From positions 62,001 through 126,000 of the forward strand of contig NZ_LIVT01000010.1 in assembly GCF_001905905.1 (NCBI RefSeq): a stretch of 64,000 bases of DNA. Direction: 5' to 3'. Positions 7,377 through 16,513 of this stretch are shown here, in pieces. Within the stretch, counting starts at the first letter, position 1. The number at the start of each line of letters is the position of its first letter. The notes beneath the pieces are model-generated. The model was not told the origin of the DNA. It worked only from the letters and a program-made list of their open reading frames with translations, and ran no database searches. Both the position numbers and the translations under genes were made by a program. The DNA is from Streptomyces sp. CB02366. GTDB lineage: Bacteria; Actinomycetota; Actinomycetes; Streptomycetales; Streptomycetaceae.

Positions 7377-8363
7377 ATGACGTCCACCGACGCCCCGCCC
7401 GCCATACCGACCACCCCGCCTCCGGCCCCGCCCGTCCTGGCGGAGGTCGTGCGCTCCGGCTTCACGGAGGGGCGCCACCGGGGTTCGCTGGTCCTGCTGG
7501 CCGCCGACGGCAGCGTGGAGCGGGCGATCGGGGATCCGGCCGCGCCGGTCTTCCCCCGCTCCTCCAACAAGCCGATGCAGGCCGCCGCGATCCTGCGGGC
7601 CGGTCTCGACCTGTCGGGCCGGCGGCTGGCGCTGGCCGCCGCGAGCCATTCCGGGGAGCCCTTCCACCTCGACCTCGCGCGCACGATGCTCACCGAGCAC
7701 GGACTGAGCACCGCCGACCTGCAGACCCCGCCGGACCTGCCGCTGGACCCGGTGGAGGCGGAGAGCTACCTCGCGGGCGGGCACGTACGCGAGCGGATCA
7801 CGATGAACTGCTCCGGCAAGCACGCCGCCATGCTCGCCGCCTGCCTCCACAACGGCTGGGACACCGCCACCTACCTCGACCCCGGCCACCCGCTCCAGCG
7901 GCTCGTCGGCGAGGTCGTCGCGCAGGCGGCCGGCGAGCCCGTCGCCGCGCTCGGCACGGACGGCTGCGGGGCCCCGCTGATGGCGATCGGGCTGACCGGC
8001 CTCGCCCGCGCCTTCCGGTCCTTCGTCCTGGCCGAGCCGGGAAGCGCCGAGCGCCGGGTCGCGGACGCGATGCGCGCCCACCCGGAGTACGTCGCGGGCA
8101 CCCGGCGGCCGGACACCTGGCTGATGCGCGAGGTGCCGGGGGCCCTGTCCAAGATGGGCGCCGAGGCGGTCCAGGCGGTGGCCCTGGCGGACGGCCGGGC
8201 CCTCGCCTTCAAGATCGACGACGGGTCGGCCCGCGCGCTCGGCCCGGTGCTCGCCCGCGCCCTGGAACTGCTGGGCGTCGACGCCCCGGTGGTCGCCCGG
8301 ATCGGCCGCTCGCCGCTGCTCGGCGGAGCCGCCGAGGTCGGGGAAATTCGCGCGACATTCTGA
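7377..8363 (+). CDS. Asparaginase (Rhizobium etli AnsA / ReAV-type family)
   Basis: A 328-residue enzyme of the PF06089 asparaginase family, which hydrolyses L-asparagine to aspartate and ammonia and differs in fold from E. coli asparaginases. The catalytic Ser-Lys tandem is visible as RSSNKPMQ (Ser62/63, Lys65) and NCSGKHA (Cys145, Lys148). The conserved cysteine in TDGCGAP is Cys197. The first 20 residues are Pro-rich and probably disordered. It may be co-transcribed with rsiG, 50 bp upstream. Confidence 0.88.
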   Translation: MTSTDAPPAIPTTPPPAPPVLAEVVRSGFTEGRHRGSLVLLAADGSVERAIGDPAAPVFPRSSNKPMQAAAILRAGLDLSGRRLALAAASHSGEPFHLDLARTMLTEHGLSTADLQTPPDLPLDPVEAESYLAGGHVRERITMNCSGKHAAMLAACLHNGWDTATYLDPGHPLQRLVGEVVAQAAGEPVAALGTDGCGAPLMAIGLTGLARAFRSFVLAEPGSAERRVADAMRAHPEYVAGTRRPDTWLMREVPGALSKMGAEAVQAVALADGRALAFKIDDGSARALGPVLARALELLGVDAPVVARIGRSPLLGGAAEVGEIRATF

Positions 8364-8551
8364 GCGGCCCCTGCCCAAGGACTGTCCCGCAATTCCCGGC
8401 GGGCGCGCGACGACAGCTACGGCACCTCGCCGCGTTGCCGGAACATCCCCGTACATCCCGTATGCGGATGCCCCTCCGCCTTGCGATGCACCGCATCTGA
8501 CGCCGCGCACTGATCCACCGGGAACTACGGGACAGCCCTTAGCGTGGAGGA

Positions 8552-9805
8552 ATGAGCCTTGATCCCCGCACCGTCGCCCCGTCCGAGTTCCCCGACTGGA
8601 TGAGGGCGGTGCGGACCGGCTTCCTGACCCCCGTGGAGAGGCCGGGCGAGGAGCTCGTCGCGGACCGCCTCGCCGAGATCGACCTCTCCCGCACGCAGGG
8701 CGTCTTCGACGCCGGCCGGTGCGTGGCGACGTTCCGCTCCTTCGCCCAGCGGCTGACCGTGGTCGGCGGGGCCACCGTGGCGTCCGACGGGATCACCGGG
8801 GTGACCGTGTCGCCCACGCACCGCCGACGCGGCCTGCTCAACCGGATGATGGCCGCGGAGCTGGCGGCGGCCAAGGAACGCGGGGAGGTGGTCGCCTCGC
8901 TGATCGCCGCCGAGTACCCGATCTACGGACGGTACGGCTTCGGCCCCGCCTCCTGGACCGCCGAGTGGGAGGTCTCCGTGCACCGGGCCGGGCTCGACCC
9001 GCGCCGCTCCGGGCAGCCGGCGGACGGGGGGCGGATCGAGATGGTGGACGGCGCGGACATCCGCACGTTCGGCCCCGAGGTGCACGCGGCGCTGGCGGCC
9101 CGGAAGCCCGGCGTCGTCAGCCGCGGCGAGCGGTGGTGGCGGCAGTGCACGGGCGTCGCGCCCCGCAGGGCGGACGAGAAGTGGGAGGAGCCGTTCTACG
9201 TGGTGCACCGCTCCGCCGACGGCGAGGTCGACGGCCTGATGGTCTACGGCGTGGACGCCAAGTGGGGCGACGCCAAGCAGCCGCTGAACACCGCCTCCGT
9301 ACGGGACATGATCGCGCTGAACCCGGCCGCGGAGCGGGCCCTGTGGCGCTACCTCTGCTCGGTCGACTGGGTCAGCACGGTCCGCTCCGGCTGCCGCGCC
9401 CCCGACGACCTGCTTCCGCTGCTGCTCCCCGACCCCCGCGCGGCCCGCCTGGTCACCCACGCGGACTGGCTGTGGCTGCGGATGCTGGACGTGCCGCGCG
9501 CCCTGGAGGCCCGGACCTACGCCGTCGAGGCGTCGCTCGTCCTGGACGTCCGGGACGGGACGGGGCCGGCCGGGGGCCGCTTCCTGCTGGACGCCTCGGA
9601 CGGCGGCGCCCGCTGCGTCCCCACCACCCGGAGCGCCGATCTCGCCCTGGACGTCGCGGAGTTGGCCACGCTGTACCTGGGCGACGAGTCCGTGCGCCGG
9701 CTGGTGGACCTCGGCCGGGCGGAGGAGCTGCGGGCGGGTGCGGCGACGACGGCGGACGCCGTGTTCCGTACGGGCCGGCGGCCGTGGTGCCCGGACGTGT
9801 TCTGA
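8552..9805 (+). CDS. Eis-like GNAT N-acetyltransferase
   Basis: A 417-residue protein with the three-part layout of mycobacterial Eis: an N-terminal GNAT domain (about 1-150) with the acetyl-CoA loop [15 protein letters not shown], a second degenerate GNAT domain, and a C-terminal sterol-carrier-like domain. The C-terminus PDVF supplies the free carboxylate used in Eis catalysis. Eis enzymes acetylate amines of aminoglycosides and proteins; the natural substrate here is unknown. TAGCGT at 8540-8545 sits 6 nt before the ATG. Confidence 0.85.
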   Translation: MSLDPRTVAPSEFPDWMRAVRTGFLTPVERPGEELVADRLAEIDLSRTQGVFDAGRCVATFRSFAQRLTVVGGATVASDGITGVTVSPTHRRRGLLNRMMAAELAAAKERGEVVASLIAAEYPIYGRYGFGPASWTAEWEVSVHRAGLDPRRSGQPADGGRIEMVDGADIRTFGPEVHAALAARKPGVVSRGERWWRQCTGVAPRRADEKWEEPFYVVHRSADGEVDGLMVYGVDAKWGDAKQPLNTASVRDMIALNPAAERALWRYLCSVDWVSTVRSGCRAPDDLLPLLLPDPRAARLVTHADWLWLRMLDVPRALEARTYAVEASLVLDVRDGTGPAGGRFLLDASDGGARCVPTTRSADLALDVAELATLYLGDESVRRLVDLGRAEELRAGAATTADAVFRTGRRPWCPDVF

Positions 9806-9810
9806 GCCTG

Positions 9811-9870
9811 CCCGCCCGGACCCTGCCCGCCCGGACCCGGCCCGCCCGGACCCGGCCCGCCCGGACCCGG
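9811..9870. repeat. Four 15-bp tandem repeats after the Eis-like gene
   Basis: Four adjacent copies of CCCGCCCGGACCCGG (the first ends in CTG) occupy 9811-9870, immediately after the stop codon. They lie in the convergent gap between the acetyltransferase and the ABC permease. Confidence 0.9.
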
Positions 9871-9946
9871 CCGGGGCGGCCCCCGGCCTTTCGACGCGGG
9901 CCCCGGGCCTTTCGGGGCGGGGCCCGCCCGCTTCCGCCCTCCGGAG

Positions 9947-10786
9947 TCAGCGCGTCCGGACGCGGAACAGGGGCCCGGAGGCGGCGACCGCCGCGGCGAG
10001 CATCCCGGCCGCCCAGGCGAGCGCGACCCAGGGGGTGCCGCCCATCTCCTCGCCGAGCAGCAGCCCGCGCAGGGACTCGATGGCCGGGGTGATCGGCTGG
10101 TGGTCGGCGAAGCCGTGCAGCCACTCGGGCATCGACGAGGTGGGGACGAACGCGCTGCTCGGATACGGCAGGAACGACATGAAGAACGTGAAGCCGCTCG
10201 CCGCCTCCGGGGTCCGGGCGAGCAGGCCGATCACCGCCGAGATCCAGGACAGGGCCACGATGTAGGCGACCAGGACGAGGGCCGCCAGGAGCCAACCGCG
10301 CCAGGAGGCGGCGGGCCGGAAGCCGATCAGCAGCGCGACGCCGAAGACCAGGGCGGTGGCGCAGAGGTTGCGGACGGTGCTGGCCGCCACGTGCCCGGCG
10401 AGTACCGGCGTACCGCCCACGTCGAGGGAGCGGAAGCGGTCGATGACGCCGCCCTTCATGTCCTCGCTGACGGCGGTGGCGGTAGTCGCCGCGCCGAATC
10501 CGGCGGACAGGAGCAGGACGCCCGGGACGACGTACATGACGTAGGAGTCGTACTCCGTCCCGGTGTCGATCGCGCCGCCGAAGAAGTGGACGAAGATCAG
10601 CATCAGCATGATCGGCAGGGCCAGGGACGTGATCAGCGCGTCGACGTTGCGACTGCTGAGGCGCAGGGCGCGGGCGGTCATGACGGCGGTGTGGGTGAGC
10701 GGGCCGGCCCCGCGGCCGCGGCCTTTGGCGGCCGTGCCGGTGGGCCGGACCGGGGCGCTCCGGTGCTGGACGGCGGTGTCAGACAT
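9947..10786 (-). CDS. ABC-2 type permease (drug efflux, DrrB-like)
   Basis: A 279-residue integral membrane protein with about six membrane spans and the ABC-2 transporter pattern (PGVLLLSAGFGAATTATAVSEDMKGGVIDRFRSL). It should form an exporter with the ATPase encoded just upstream, whose 3' end overlaps this start by 8 bp, indicating translational coupling. DrrAB-type pairs export anthracyclines and other hydrophobic drugs; the real substrate is unknown. It is probably controlled by the divergent TetR gene. Confidence 0.88.
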   Translation of the reverse strand: MSDTAVQHRSAPVRPTGTAAKGRGRGAGPLTHTAVMTARALRLSSRNVDALITSLALPIMLMLIFVHFFGGAIDTGTEYDSYVMYVVPGVLLLSAGFGAATTATAVSEDMKGGVIDRFRSLDVGGTPVLAGHVAASTVRNLCATALVFGVALLIGFRPAASWRGWLLAALVLVAYIVALSWISAVIGLLARTPEAASGFTFFMSFLPYPSSAFVPTSSMPEWLHGFADHQPITPAIESLRGLLLGEEMGGTPWVALAWAAGMLAAAVAASGPLFRVRTR

Positions 10787-11888
10787 GGGCGGAGGCCTCC
10801 GGAGCGGTGGGCGGGTTCCCGGCGGCGGGACCGGCCGGGGCGGAGACCGCGGGCGGGCCCGCGGGGGCGGGCGAGGTCAGGTTCAGGAAGACGTCGTCGA
10901 GGGTCGTGGTGTGCAGGCTGAAGCGTTCGACGGCCTGGCGGTCGGGGTCGATATCGTCGAGCAGGGCGCGTACCCGGGCCGCCGAACCGTCGGTGGGCAG
11001 GCCGAGCGTCAACGCCTCGGGACAGTGGTGGACGGCCCGCCCCGCCAGCCGCAGATAGTCCTCGCGGCTGGTGAGGACCAGGTCGAGGCGGTGGCCGCCG
11101 ATGCGGGCCTTGAGACCGGCGGCGGTGCCCTCGGCGGCGATCCGGCCCCGGTCCAGCAGGGCGATCCGGTCGGCGAGGCGGTCGGCCTCCTCCAGGTACT
11201 GGGTGGTGAGGAGCACGGTCGCGCCGCGTGCGGCCAGTTCGCGGACGACCTCCCACAGCTCCTGGCGGCTGCGCGGGTCCAGGCCGGTGGTCGGCTCGTC
11301 CAGGAAGAACACCTCGGGCTGGGGCGAACCGACCAGGCCGGCGGCCAGGTCCAGGCGGCGGCGCATCCCCCCGGAGTACGTCCGCACGAGGCGGCGGCCG
11401 GCCGCGGTGAGGTCGAAGCGCTCCAGCAGCTCCGCCGCCCGCCGCCGGGCGGCGGGGCCCGACCGCCCGGTGAGCCGGGCCGCCATCCGCAGGTTCTCCT
11501 CGCCGGTCAGGGCCTCGTCGACGGCGGCGAACTGGCCGGTGAGGCTGATCGACCGGCGTACCGCGCTCCGCTCGGCGGCGACGTCGTGGCCGGCGACGCG
11601 GGCGGTTCCGGAGTCGGCGTCGGTCAACGTGGCGAGGATGCGCACGGTGGTGGTCTTGCCGGCGCCGTTCGGCCCGAGGAGGGAGAAGACGGTGCCGCGT
11701 TCGACCCGCAGGTCGATGCCGTCGAGCACCCGGACGGCGGGCTTTCCGTAGGACTTGGTGAGGCCGCGCGCCTCGATGGCGGTGGCGGCGTCGGGCGTGG
11801 TGGCGGCGGTCTCGATCGTGGTGGCGGCGGGCGCGTGTCCCGTGGTGGCGGCGGGTGCGTGTCCGCTCGGCCGGATCGGCTGGGCCAT
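10779..11888 (-). CDS. ABC transporter ATPase (DrrA-like)
   Basis: A 369-residue ATPase with Walker A GPNGAGKTT (about 72-80), signature YSGGMRRRLDLA, Walker B VFFLDEPTTGLD and a C-terminal DrrA-type extension. It powers the permease encoded by the overlapping downstream gene. Unusually, its first 35 residues contain a perfect duplication of GHAPAATT and are Ala/Thr-rich, probably disordered. No later good start was seen. The divergent TetR gene and the two palindromes in between point to drug-inducible control. Confidence 0.88.
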   Translation of the reverse strand: MAQPIRPSGHAPAATTGHAPAATTIETAATTPDAATAIEARGLTKSYGKPAVRVLDGIDLRVERGTVFSLLGPNGAGKTTTVRILATLTDADSGTARVAGHDVAAERSAVRRSISLTGQFAAVDEALTGEENLRMAARLTGRSGPAARRRAAELLERFDLTAAGRRLVRTYSGGMRRRLDLAAGLVGSPQPEVFFLDEPTTGLDPRSRQELWEVVRELAARGATVLLTTQYLEEADRLADRIALLDRGRIAAEGTAAGLKARIGGHRLDLVLTSREDYLRLAGRAVHHCPEALTLGLPTDGSAARVRALLDDIDPDRQAVERFSLHTTTLDDVFLNLTSPAPAGPPAVSAPAGPAAGNPPTAPEASAHV

Positions 11889-11905
11889 GTCCGGGCCCCC
11901 CTTCT

Positions 11906-11942
11906 GCGTATGACATACGCGTTACTGCGTAAGCATTACGCA
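11906..11942. promoter_or_regulatory. Twin palindromic operator between efflux operon and tetR
   Basis: Two related palindromes lie in the divergent promoter region. The first is GCGTAT-GAC-ATACGC (11906-11920). The second is TGCGTAA-GCA-TTACGCA (11926-11942). Their centres are 21 bp apart, two helical turns, which is typical of cooperative TetR binding. The adjacent TetR protein is the obvious candidate to bind; this is inferred. Confidence 0.8.
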
Positions 11943-12021
11943 TCCTTAGGATGGGGTCAAGGCGTACGGGGGCGCGGAGCAGGGCGTCGGCGGGGCCGGG
12001 ACGCCGGGCGAAGGGGATGCG

Positions 12022-12825
12022 GTGACGGACAAGAACGGCTCGGGCGGCGGCGATCTGCCGACCAGCCTGGAGGCGGCCTGGGGGCTGCGGGGCCGCCCGG
12101 CCAAGGGCCCGAAGCCGGGTCTGAGCCTGGAGCGGATCGTCGCGGCGGCGGTGGGCGTCGCGGCGGCGGACGGACTCGCGGCGGTGTCGATGGGCCGGGT
12201 CGCCCAGGAGCTGGGCGCGTCCACGATGTCCCTGTACCGGTACGTCTCCGCCAAGGACGAGCTGTACGTCCTGATGCAGGAAGAGGCCCTCGGCGCGCCG
12301 GAGCCGCTGACGGCCCTCGCGAACGGCGCGGGCTGGCGGGCGGCGCTCGCCGAGTGGGCGGCCGCCCAGCGCAGCCGTTACCACGACCACCTCTGGGCGC
12401 TCCGCATCCCGATCGGCGGCCCGCCCGCCACGCCGAACTCGATCGCGTGGTGGGAGCAGGGGCTCCAGGCGCTGGAAGGCAGCGGCCTCTGCGAGGGCGA
12501 CAAGACCTCGGTGATCCTGCTGGTCTCCAACTTCATCCGCAGCGAGGCGCTGATGATGAGCGACCTGGCGGCAGCCGCCGTCGCCCGCGGGATGGGGCCC
12601 GAGGAGCTGGCGGCCTCCCACGAGCGCACCCTCAAGCGGCTCGTCGACCCCGTGCGGCACCCCGGGGTCGCCCGGCAGCTGTCCTCCGGAATGATGAGCG
12701 AGCCGGACGACCCGGAGTACGAGTTCACCTTCGGCATGGGGGTGCTGCTGGACGGGGTGGCGGAGCTGATCCGGAAGGCGGCGGACGGCCCCGGCGGCCA
12801 GGGCGGCGGAACCAAGTCCGCTTGA
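12022..12825 (+). CDS. TetR/AcrR-family repressor of the divergent ABC exporter
   Basis: A 267-residue regulator with an HTH at about residues 38-85 (LERIVAAAVGVAAADG, STMSLYRYVSAKDEL) and a C-terminal ligand-binding domain of the tetracyclin-repressor-like C2 type. The GTG start was used because the nearby ATG at 12016 runs into a stop. It is divergent from the DrrAB-like operon with twin palindromes in between, so it most likely represses that exporter and itself until a drug binds. Confidence 0.85.
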   Translation: MTDKNGSGGGDLPTSLEAAWGLRGRPAKGPKPGLSLERIVAAAVGVAAADGLAAVSMGRVAQELGASTMSLYRYVSAKDELYVLMQEEALGAPEPLTALANGAGWRAALAEWAAAQRSRYHDHLWALRIPIGGPPATPNSIAWWEQGLQALEGSGLCEGDKTSVILLVSNFIRSEALMMSDLAAAAVARGMGPEELAASHERTLKRLVDPVRHPGVARQLSSGMMSEPDDPEYEFTFGMGVLLDGVAELIRKAADGPGGQGGGTKSA

Positions 12826-12850
12826 GGCCAAGGGCGTACGCTTCATGGTC

Positions 12851-13666
12851 ATGAACGGAGAGAGCGCCGGGAGCGGGGACGGAACCGGAACGGGGACCGG
12901 GGGCGGACAGGGCTCCGATCGGCGGACCCCCGGCGGGCAGGGCTCCGACGGGCCGGCCCCCGGGGGGCGGTTTCCCGGCGGGCAGGACCCCGGCGGGCAG
13001 GACCCCGGCGGGCGGGGGCCCGGCCGTGTGCGGGGGCGCCCCCCGGGGCCGGTCGGCCTGCGGGAGCGCAAGAAGCAGCTGACGTACCAGGCGGTCTCCG
13101 ACGCCGCCGTCGCGCTGTTCCTGGAGCGCGGCTTCGACAAGGTGTCCGTGGCGGAGGTGGCGGCGGCGGCGGACATCTCCAAGCCGACGCTGTTCCGGTA
13201 CTTCCCCGCCAAGGAGGACCTGGTCCTGCACCGGTTCGCCGACCACGAGGACGAGTCCGCCCGGGTGGTCGCCGCACGGCCCGCCGGGGAGAGCCCGCTG
13301 GACGCCCTGCACCGCCACTTCCTCGACGGCCTGGATCGCCGCGATCCGGTGACCGGCCTCTGCGACGCCCCCGAAGTGCTGGCGTTCCTCCGCCTGTTGT
13401 ACGGAACACCCGCCCTGGTCGCCCGGCTGCACGCCTACCAGGGGCGCTCCGAGACCGCCCTCGCCGACGCCCTCGGCGGCGGACTGCCCGAGCGGCTGGC
13501 GGCCGGGCAGATCGTCGCCGTCCTGCGCATCCTGGCCCTGGACAACTGGCGGCGGATCGACGGGGGCGAGAGCGCGGCCCAGGTCCACGCGGGCGCGGTA
13601 CGGGCGGCGGACAAGGCGTTCGCCCAGCTGCGGACGGGGCTGGAGCCCGCACCGCGCCACGGTTGA
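12851..13666 (+). CDS. TetR-family regulator with a Gly/Pro-rich N-terminal extension
   Basis: A 271-residue TetR-type protein. The HTH lies unusually late (about 75-120: VALFLERGFDKVSVAEVAAAADISKPTLFRYF) behind about 65 residues of low-complexity sequence with repeats such as GGQDPGGQDPGG. The ATG at 12851 is favoured over 12845 because TACGCT (12837-12842) leaves 8 nt to it. A GTG inside the Gly-rich part (near 13030) would give a standard-length TetR and cannot be excluded. The target is unknown. The gene follows the first TetR by 25 bp. Confidence 0.8.
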   Translation: MNGESAGSGDGTGTGTGGGQGSDRRTPGGQGSDGPAPGGRFPGGQDPGGQDPGGRGPGRVRGRPPGPVGLRERKKQLTYQAVSDAAVALFLERGFDKVSVAEVAAAADISKPTLFRYFPAKEDLVLHRFADHEDESARVVAARPAGESPLDALHRHFLDGLDRRDPVTGLCDAPEVLAFLRLLYGTPALVARLHAYQGRSETALADALGGGLPERLAAGQIVAVLRILALDNWRRIDGGESAAQVHAGAVRAADKAFAQLRTGLEPAPRHG

Positions 13667-13674
13667 GCCGCGGT

Positions 13675-14499
13675 TCAGCCGGTGAGCAGGGCGGCGGCCG
13701 GCGTACGGCGGTGGGCCGCCGGCCACGTCTGGTGCCGGTCCCACACCGCCCGCCCGTTCTCCTCGTACGCCGCCGTGTACGCCGCGTCCCCCCGCGCCAC
13801 CCGGTGCTCGACGAACGCCCGGCACACCGCGGTGGCCTGCTCGATCACCTCGGGCAGGGCGGCCCGGTCGGCCCGCCCGAGCCCGTAGCCGCCGGCCGGC
13901 ACGCGCAGGCGGTGCGCCCGGTCGAGCCCGGCGCGGCCACGCATCGGCACCCAGTAGCGGGCGGCCATGGCCACGTCCCACACCGGTCGGCCGGGCGCGG
14001 CCAGGTCGAAGTCGATGAGCGCGGCGGCCCGCCCGCCCCGGAACACCACGTTCTCCAGGCACACGTCGTTGTGGCAGACCACGGCGCCGGGAGCCGCAGC
14101 CCCTTCCGGGTCGGCCAGACCGGTGGGCCGGCCCGCCGCCCCCTCCACCGGAACGGCCGCCGCCGCGTCGTGCATCCGGCGGAGCAGCGCCCCCACGGAG
14201 TGCAGGGCCTCGTCCGTCCAGGCCCAGGGCGGGTGCGGGGCGACGGCGACCTCACCGGGGACGTACGAGAGCCGTTCGCGCCGCCCGGAGGCGGAGAACC
14301 CGAGCGGTACGGGCAGGTCCGCGAACCCCCGCTCCCGCAGCGCCCGGAGGTGGGGGTGGAGGAGGGCGGCGTGCGGCGGGGCGGGGCGTTCGACGGTATC
14401 GCCGCGCCGGAGGACGGCCCCGGCATGGTCCAACCCGCCCGCCAGCACCTCCGGCCCGCCCCCGCCCGGCCCCCGTACCTCCGGCGCCTCCCGGTCCAC
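13675..14499 (-). CDS. Aminoglycoside phosphotransferase-like kinase
   Basis: A 274-residue APH/choline-kinase-fold enzyme. Near the N-terminus it has a GGLDHAGAVLRRGDTVERP strand pattern, then the catalytic loop CHNDVCLENVVF (Asp base in HND) and the metal-binding IDFD. The GTG at 14499 is 5 nt past the stop of the upstream HAD gene, which fits an operon; a longer frame would overlap that gene. The substrate is unknown. Such enzymes phosphorylate small alcohols or antibiotics. It ends facing the TetR gene 8 bp away. Confidence 0.8.
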   Translation of the reverse strand: MDREAPEVRGPGGGGPEVLAGGLDHAGAVLRRGDTVERPAPPHAALLHPHLRALRERGFADLPVPLGFSASGRRERLSYVPGEVAVAPHPPWAWTDEALHSVGALLRRMHDAAAAVPVEGAAGRPTGLADPEGAAAPGAVVCHNDVCLENVVFRGGRAAALIDFDLAAPGRPVWDVAMAARYWVPMRGRAGLDRAHRLRVPAGGYGLGRADRAALPEVIEQATAVCRAFVEHRVARGDAAYTAAYEENGRAVWDRHQTWPAAHRRTPAAALLTG

Positions 14500-14504
14500 G
14501 CCGC

Positions 14505-15332
14505 TCAGCCCGTCCGGCCGGGGCGCGGGGGCGCCGCCTCCGCACACGGGCCCAACGCCCGCCGGAGGTCGGCGGGTTCGCGGTAGAGGACGCCGGTCAT
14601 GCCGAGGGCGACCGCCGCGTCGACGTTCTCCTGCCGGTCGTCCACGAACAGGCAACGGTCCAGCGGTACGCCCGCCCGGTCGGCCGCGATGCAATAGATG
14701 GCCGGATCGGGCTTGGCCACCTGCTCCACGGCGCTGCTCACGACCGCGTCGGCCAGCTCGTCCAGGCCCAACAGGGCGAGGTCGTCGTCCAGTTGCAGGG
14801 TCGCGTTGGTGACGAGGACCAGGGGCACACGGGTCCTGGCGCGGCGCAGCAGCGCCACCACCTCCTCGTCGGCCCGGAACGGCGCGTTCGCGAGGGCCCG
14901 GCCCAGGTCGCGCGCCCGGTCCTCGCCCACCCGGTCCGCGAGCGCGGCGGTGATGGACTCCACCCAGGCGTCCGGGGTGATCCGGCCCAGGAGCAGGGGG
15001 AGATCGACCTCGGGCGCGTACGCGACGTCCTCCGTGGCGCCCACCGGCAGTCCGGCGGCCCGCTCCAGGGCGGCCAGCGGGGCGGTGTCGTAGAAGCGGA
15101 CGACGTTGTCGAGATCGCAGAGCACGGCGTCGAAGGCGCGACCGGTGGGTCCGGGAACGGTTCCGGGATCAGGGCCGGGTCCGGGGGCGGAATCGGAGCC
15201 GGGGCCGGAGGAGCCGGGGAGGGGGAGGGGCGGGTGGACGGGCGCGGCGAGGGCGGCCGGGATGTCGTCCGGGGCGGCGGCGGCCGAGGTGCGGTGGGGG
15301 TCGCCGGGGGCGTGGCCCGTACACGTACTCAT
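14505..15332 (-). CDS. HAD-superfamily hydrolase
   Basis: A 275-residue HAD-IA-type phosphatase. The first catalytic motif is CDLDNV, where the first Asp is the nucleophile. Motif II is VLVTNAT, motif III is the Lys in AKPDPAIY, and motif IV is FVDDRQENV. The first 75 residues are Pro/Gly-rich and not part of the fold. The ATG at 15332 is preceded by CAGGAG. It is likely co-transcribed with the downstream phosphotransferase gene (5 bp gap), so the pair could act on the same small molecule in kinase/phosphatase fashion; that is inference. Confidence 0.82.
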   Translation of the reverse strand: MSTCTGHAPGDPHRTSAAAAPDDIPAALAAPVHPPLPLPGSSGPGSDSAPGPGPDPGTVPGPTGRAFDAVLCDLDNVVRFYDTAPLAALERAAGLPVGATEDVAYAPEVDLPLLLGRITPDAWVESITAALADRVGEDRARDLGRALANAPFRADEEVVALLRRARTRVPLVLVTNATLQLDDDLALLGLDELADAVVSSAVEQVAKPDPAIYCIAADRAGVPLDRCLFVDDRQENVDAAVALGMTGVLYREPADLRRALGPCAEAAPPRPGRTG

Positions 15333-15505
15333 GGCGGAACTCCTGCGGTGGCCGGCACATGGAACCGGTACCGGTGGTGCCGGTGGTGCGGGGGACGTGG
15401 TCGACCATAAACGGCCGCCGGACCGTTCACGGCCGACCACTGCCGCCCTGCCGGGCGGCCCGCGAGGCGCCACGCGTCACCGTGGGCCCCACACCTGTCG
15501 GCGGG

Positions 15506-16513
15506 TCAGCCGGTCAGCGCCCGCCAGGTCACCGGTCCCGCCTCGCCGTCGACCACCAGGCGGTTGACGCCCTGGTAGGCGCGTACGGCGGTCGTGGTGA
15601 CGGAGCCGAACCCGCTGTCGACCGCCAGAGCGGCCCCGCGCTTGTTCAGCGCGGCCTGGAGGGCCCGGACGTGTGAGCCCTCGCCACCCTGCCGCAGTGT
15701 GTACACGAGCTCGGGCCAGGTGGCCGGGCCGACCTGCCCGTCGGCCGCCAGCCCCTGGGAGCGCTGGAACCGCTCGACGGCGTCCACGGAGACGGAACCG
15801 TACGCCCCGTCCACGGCCAACCGGTAGCCGCGCTGGTTCATCAGGTGCTGGATCACGACGACCGTCGCGCCCTTCGCGCCCGGATCGATCCGCGACCAGC
15901 CGCCGGCCAGGTCCACGCCCCGCGCGGCCAGGAAGGAGACCGGGTTGACCGTGGAGCCGAGGCTCCCGTTGTGGGTCTCGAAGTGGAGGTGGGGGCCGGT
16001 GACGTTGCCGGTGGCCCCCATGTCGGCGATGCGCTGGCCGGCCCTGACGGCGGCGTTCAGCCCGACGCGGTAGGCGCTGAGGTGGCCGTAGTAGGTGTAC
16101 TGGCCGCCGCCGTGCGCGATCACCAGGGCGTTGCCGGTCCGGCCGGGCAGTCCGCCTCCCCACGACCGGCGGACGACGGTACCGGCGGCGGCCGCGTAGA
16201 CGGCGGTGCCGGTGGAGTTGCTGACGTCCTGCCCGGCGTGGGACGCGCCGCCGCGGGGCGCGCCGTAGTGGCCCCCGGCCGGGAACCGCCCCAGGGCCGG
16301 GCAGGCCCAGGCCCCGTTCCTGGCGGCTGCCGCCGCTGCCGCGGTCACCGCCTCCGCTTCCGCCGCGGCGGCGGCTCCGGCCGGCAGGCTCACGGCGAGC
16401 GCGCCGAGGCCCAGACCGGCCAGCAGCCCGCGCCGGGACAGCCCCGGGAAGGAGTCCGTCGAATCAGCGGGCAGGGGGCTCGGTGCGGTGGCGGTCACAC
16501 AGGACTGGCACAT
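15506..16513 (-). CDS. Tat-exported M23 peptidase with two peptidoglycan-binding domains
   Basis: A 335-residue secreted cell-wall hydrolase. A Tat signal (SRRGLLAGLGLGALAVSLPAG, about 26-46) is followed by an M23/LytM zinc endopeptidase domain with HAGQD and GPHLHFE metal motifs (about 90-190). Two peptidoglycan-binding-1 repeats follow (about 205-265 and 270-335, each with the AVDGxxGSxxxxAVxxxQ pattern). It should cut or bind cross-bridges in the wall. The start MCQSC contains two cysteines before the Tat motif, which is uncommon. Confidence 0.9.
   Translation of the reverse strand: MCQSCVTATAPSPLPADSTDSFPGLSRRGLLAGLGLGALAVSLPAGAAAAAEAEAVTAAAAAAARNGAWACPALGRFPAGGHYGAPRGGASHAGQDVSNSTGTAVYAAAAGTVVRRSWGGGLPGRTGNALVIAHGGGQYTYYGHLSAYRVGLNAAVRAGQRIADMGATGNVTGPHLHFETHNGSLGSTVNPVSFLAARGVDLAGGWSRIDPGAKGATVVVIQHLMNQRGYRLAVDGAYGSVSVDAVERFQRSQGLAADGQVGPATWPELVYTLRQGGEGSHVRALQAALNKRGAALAVDSGFGSVTTTAVRAYQGVNRLVVDGEAGPVTWRALTG

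Noticed and set aside
9871-9946. A rho-independent terminator between the Eis-like gene and the ABC permease
   Set aside because: Only direct repeats of CCGGGCCTTTCG and loosely paired GC runs are present; no convincing hairpin was found.
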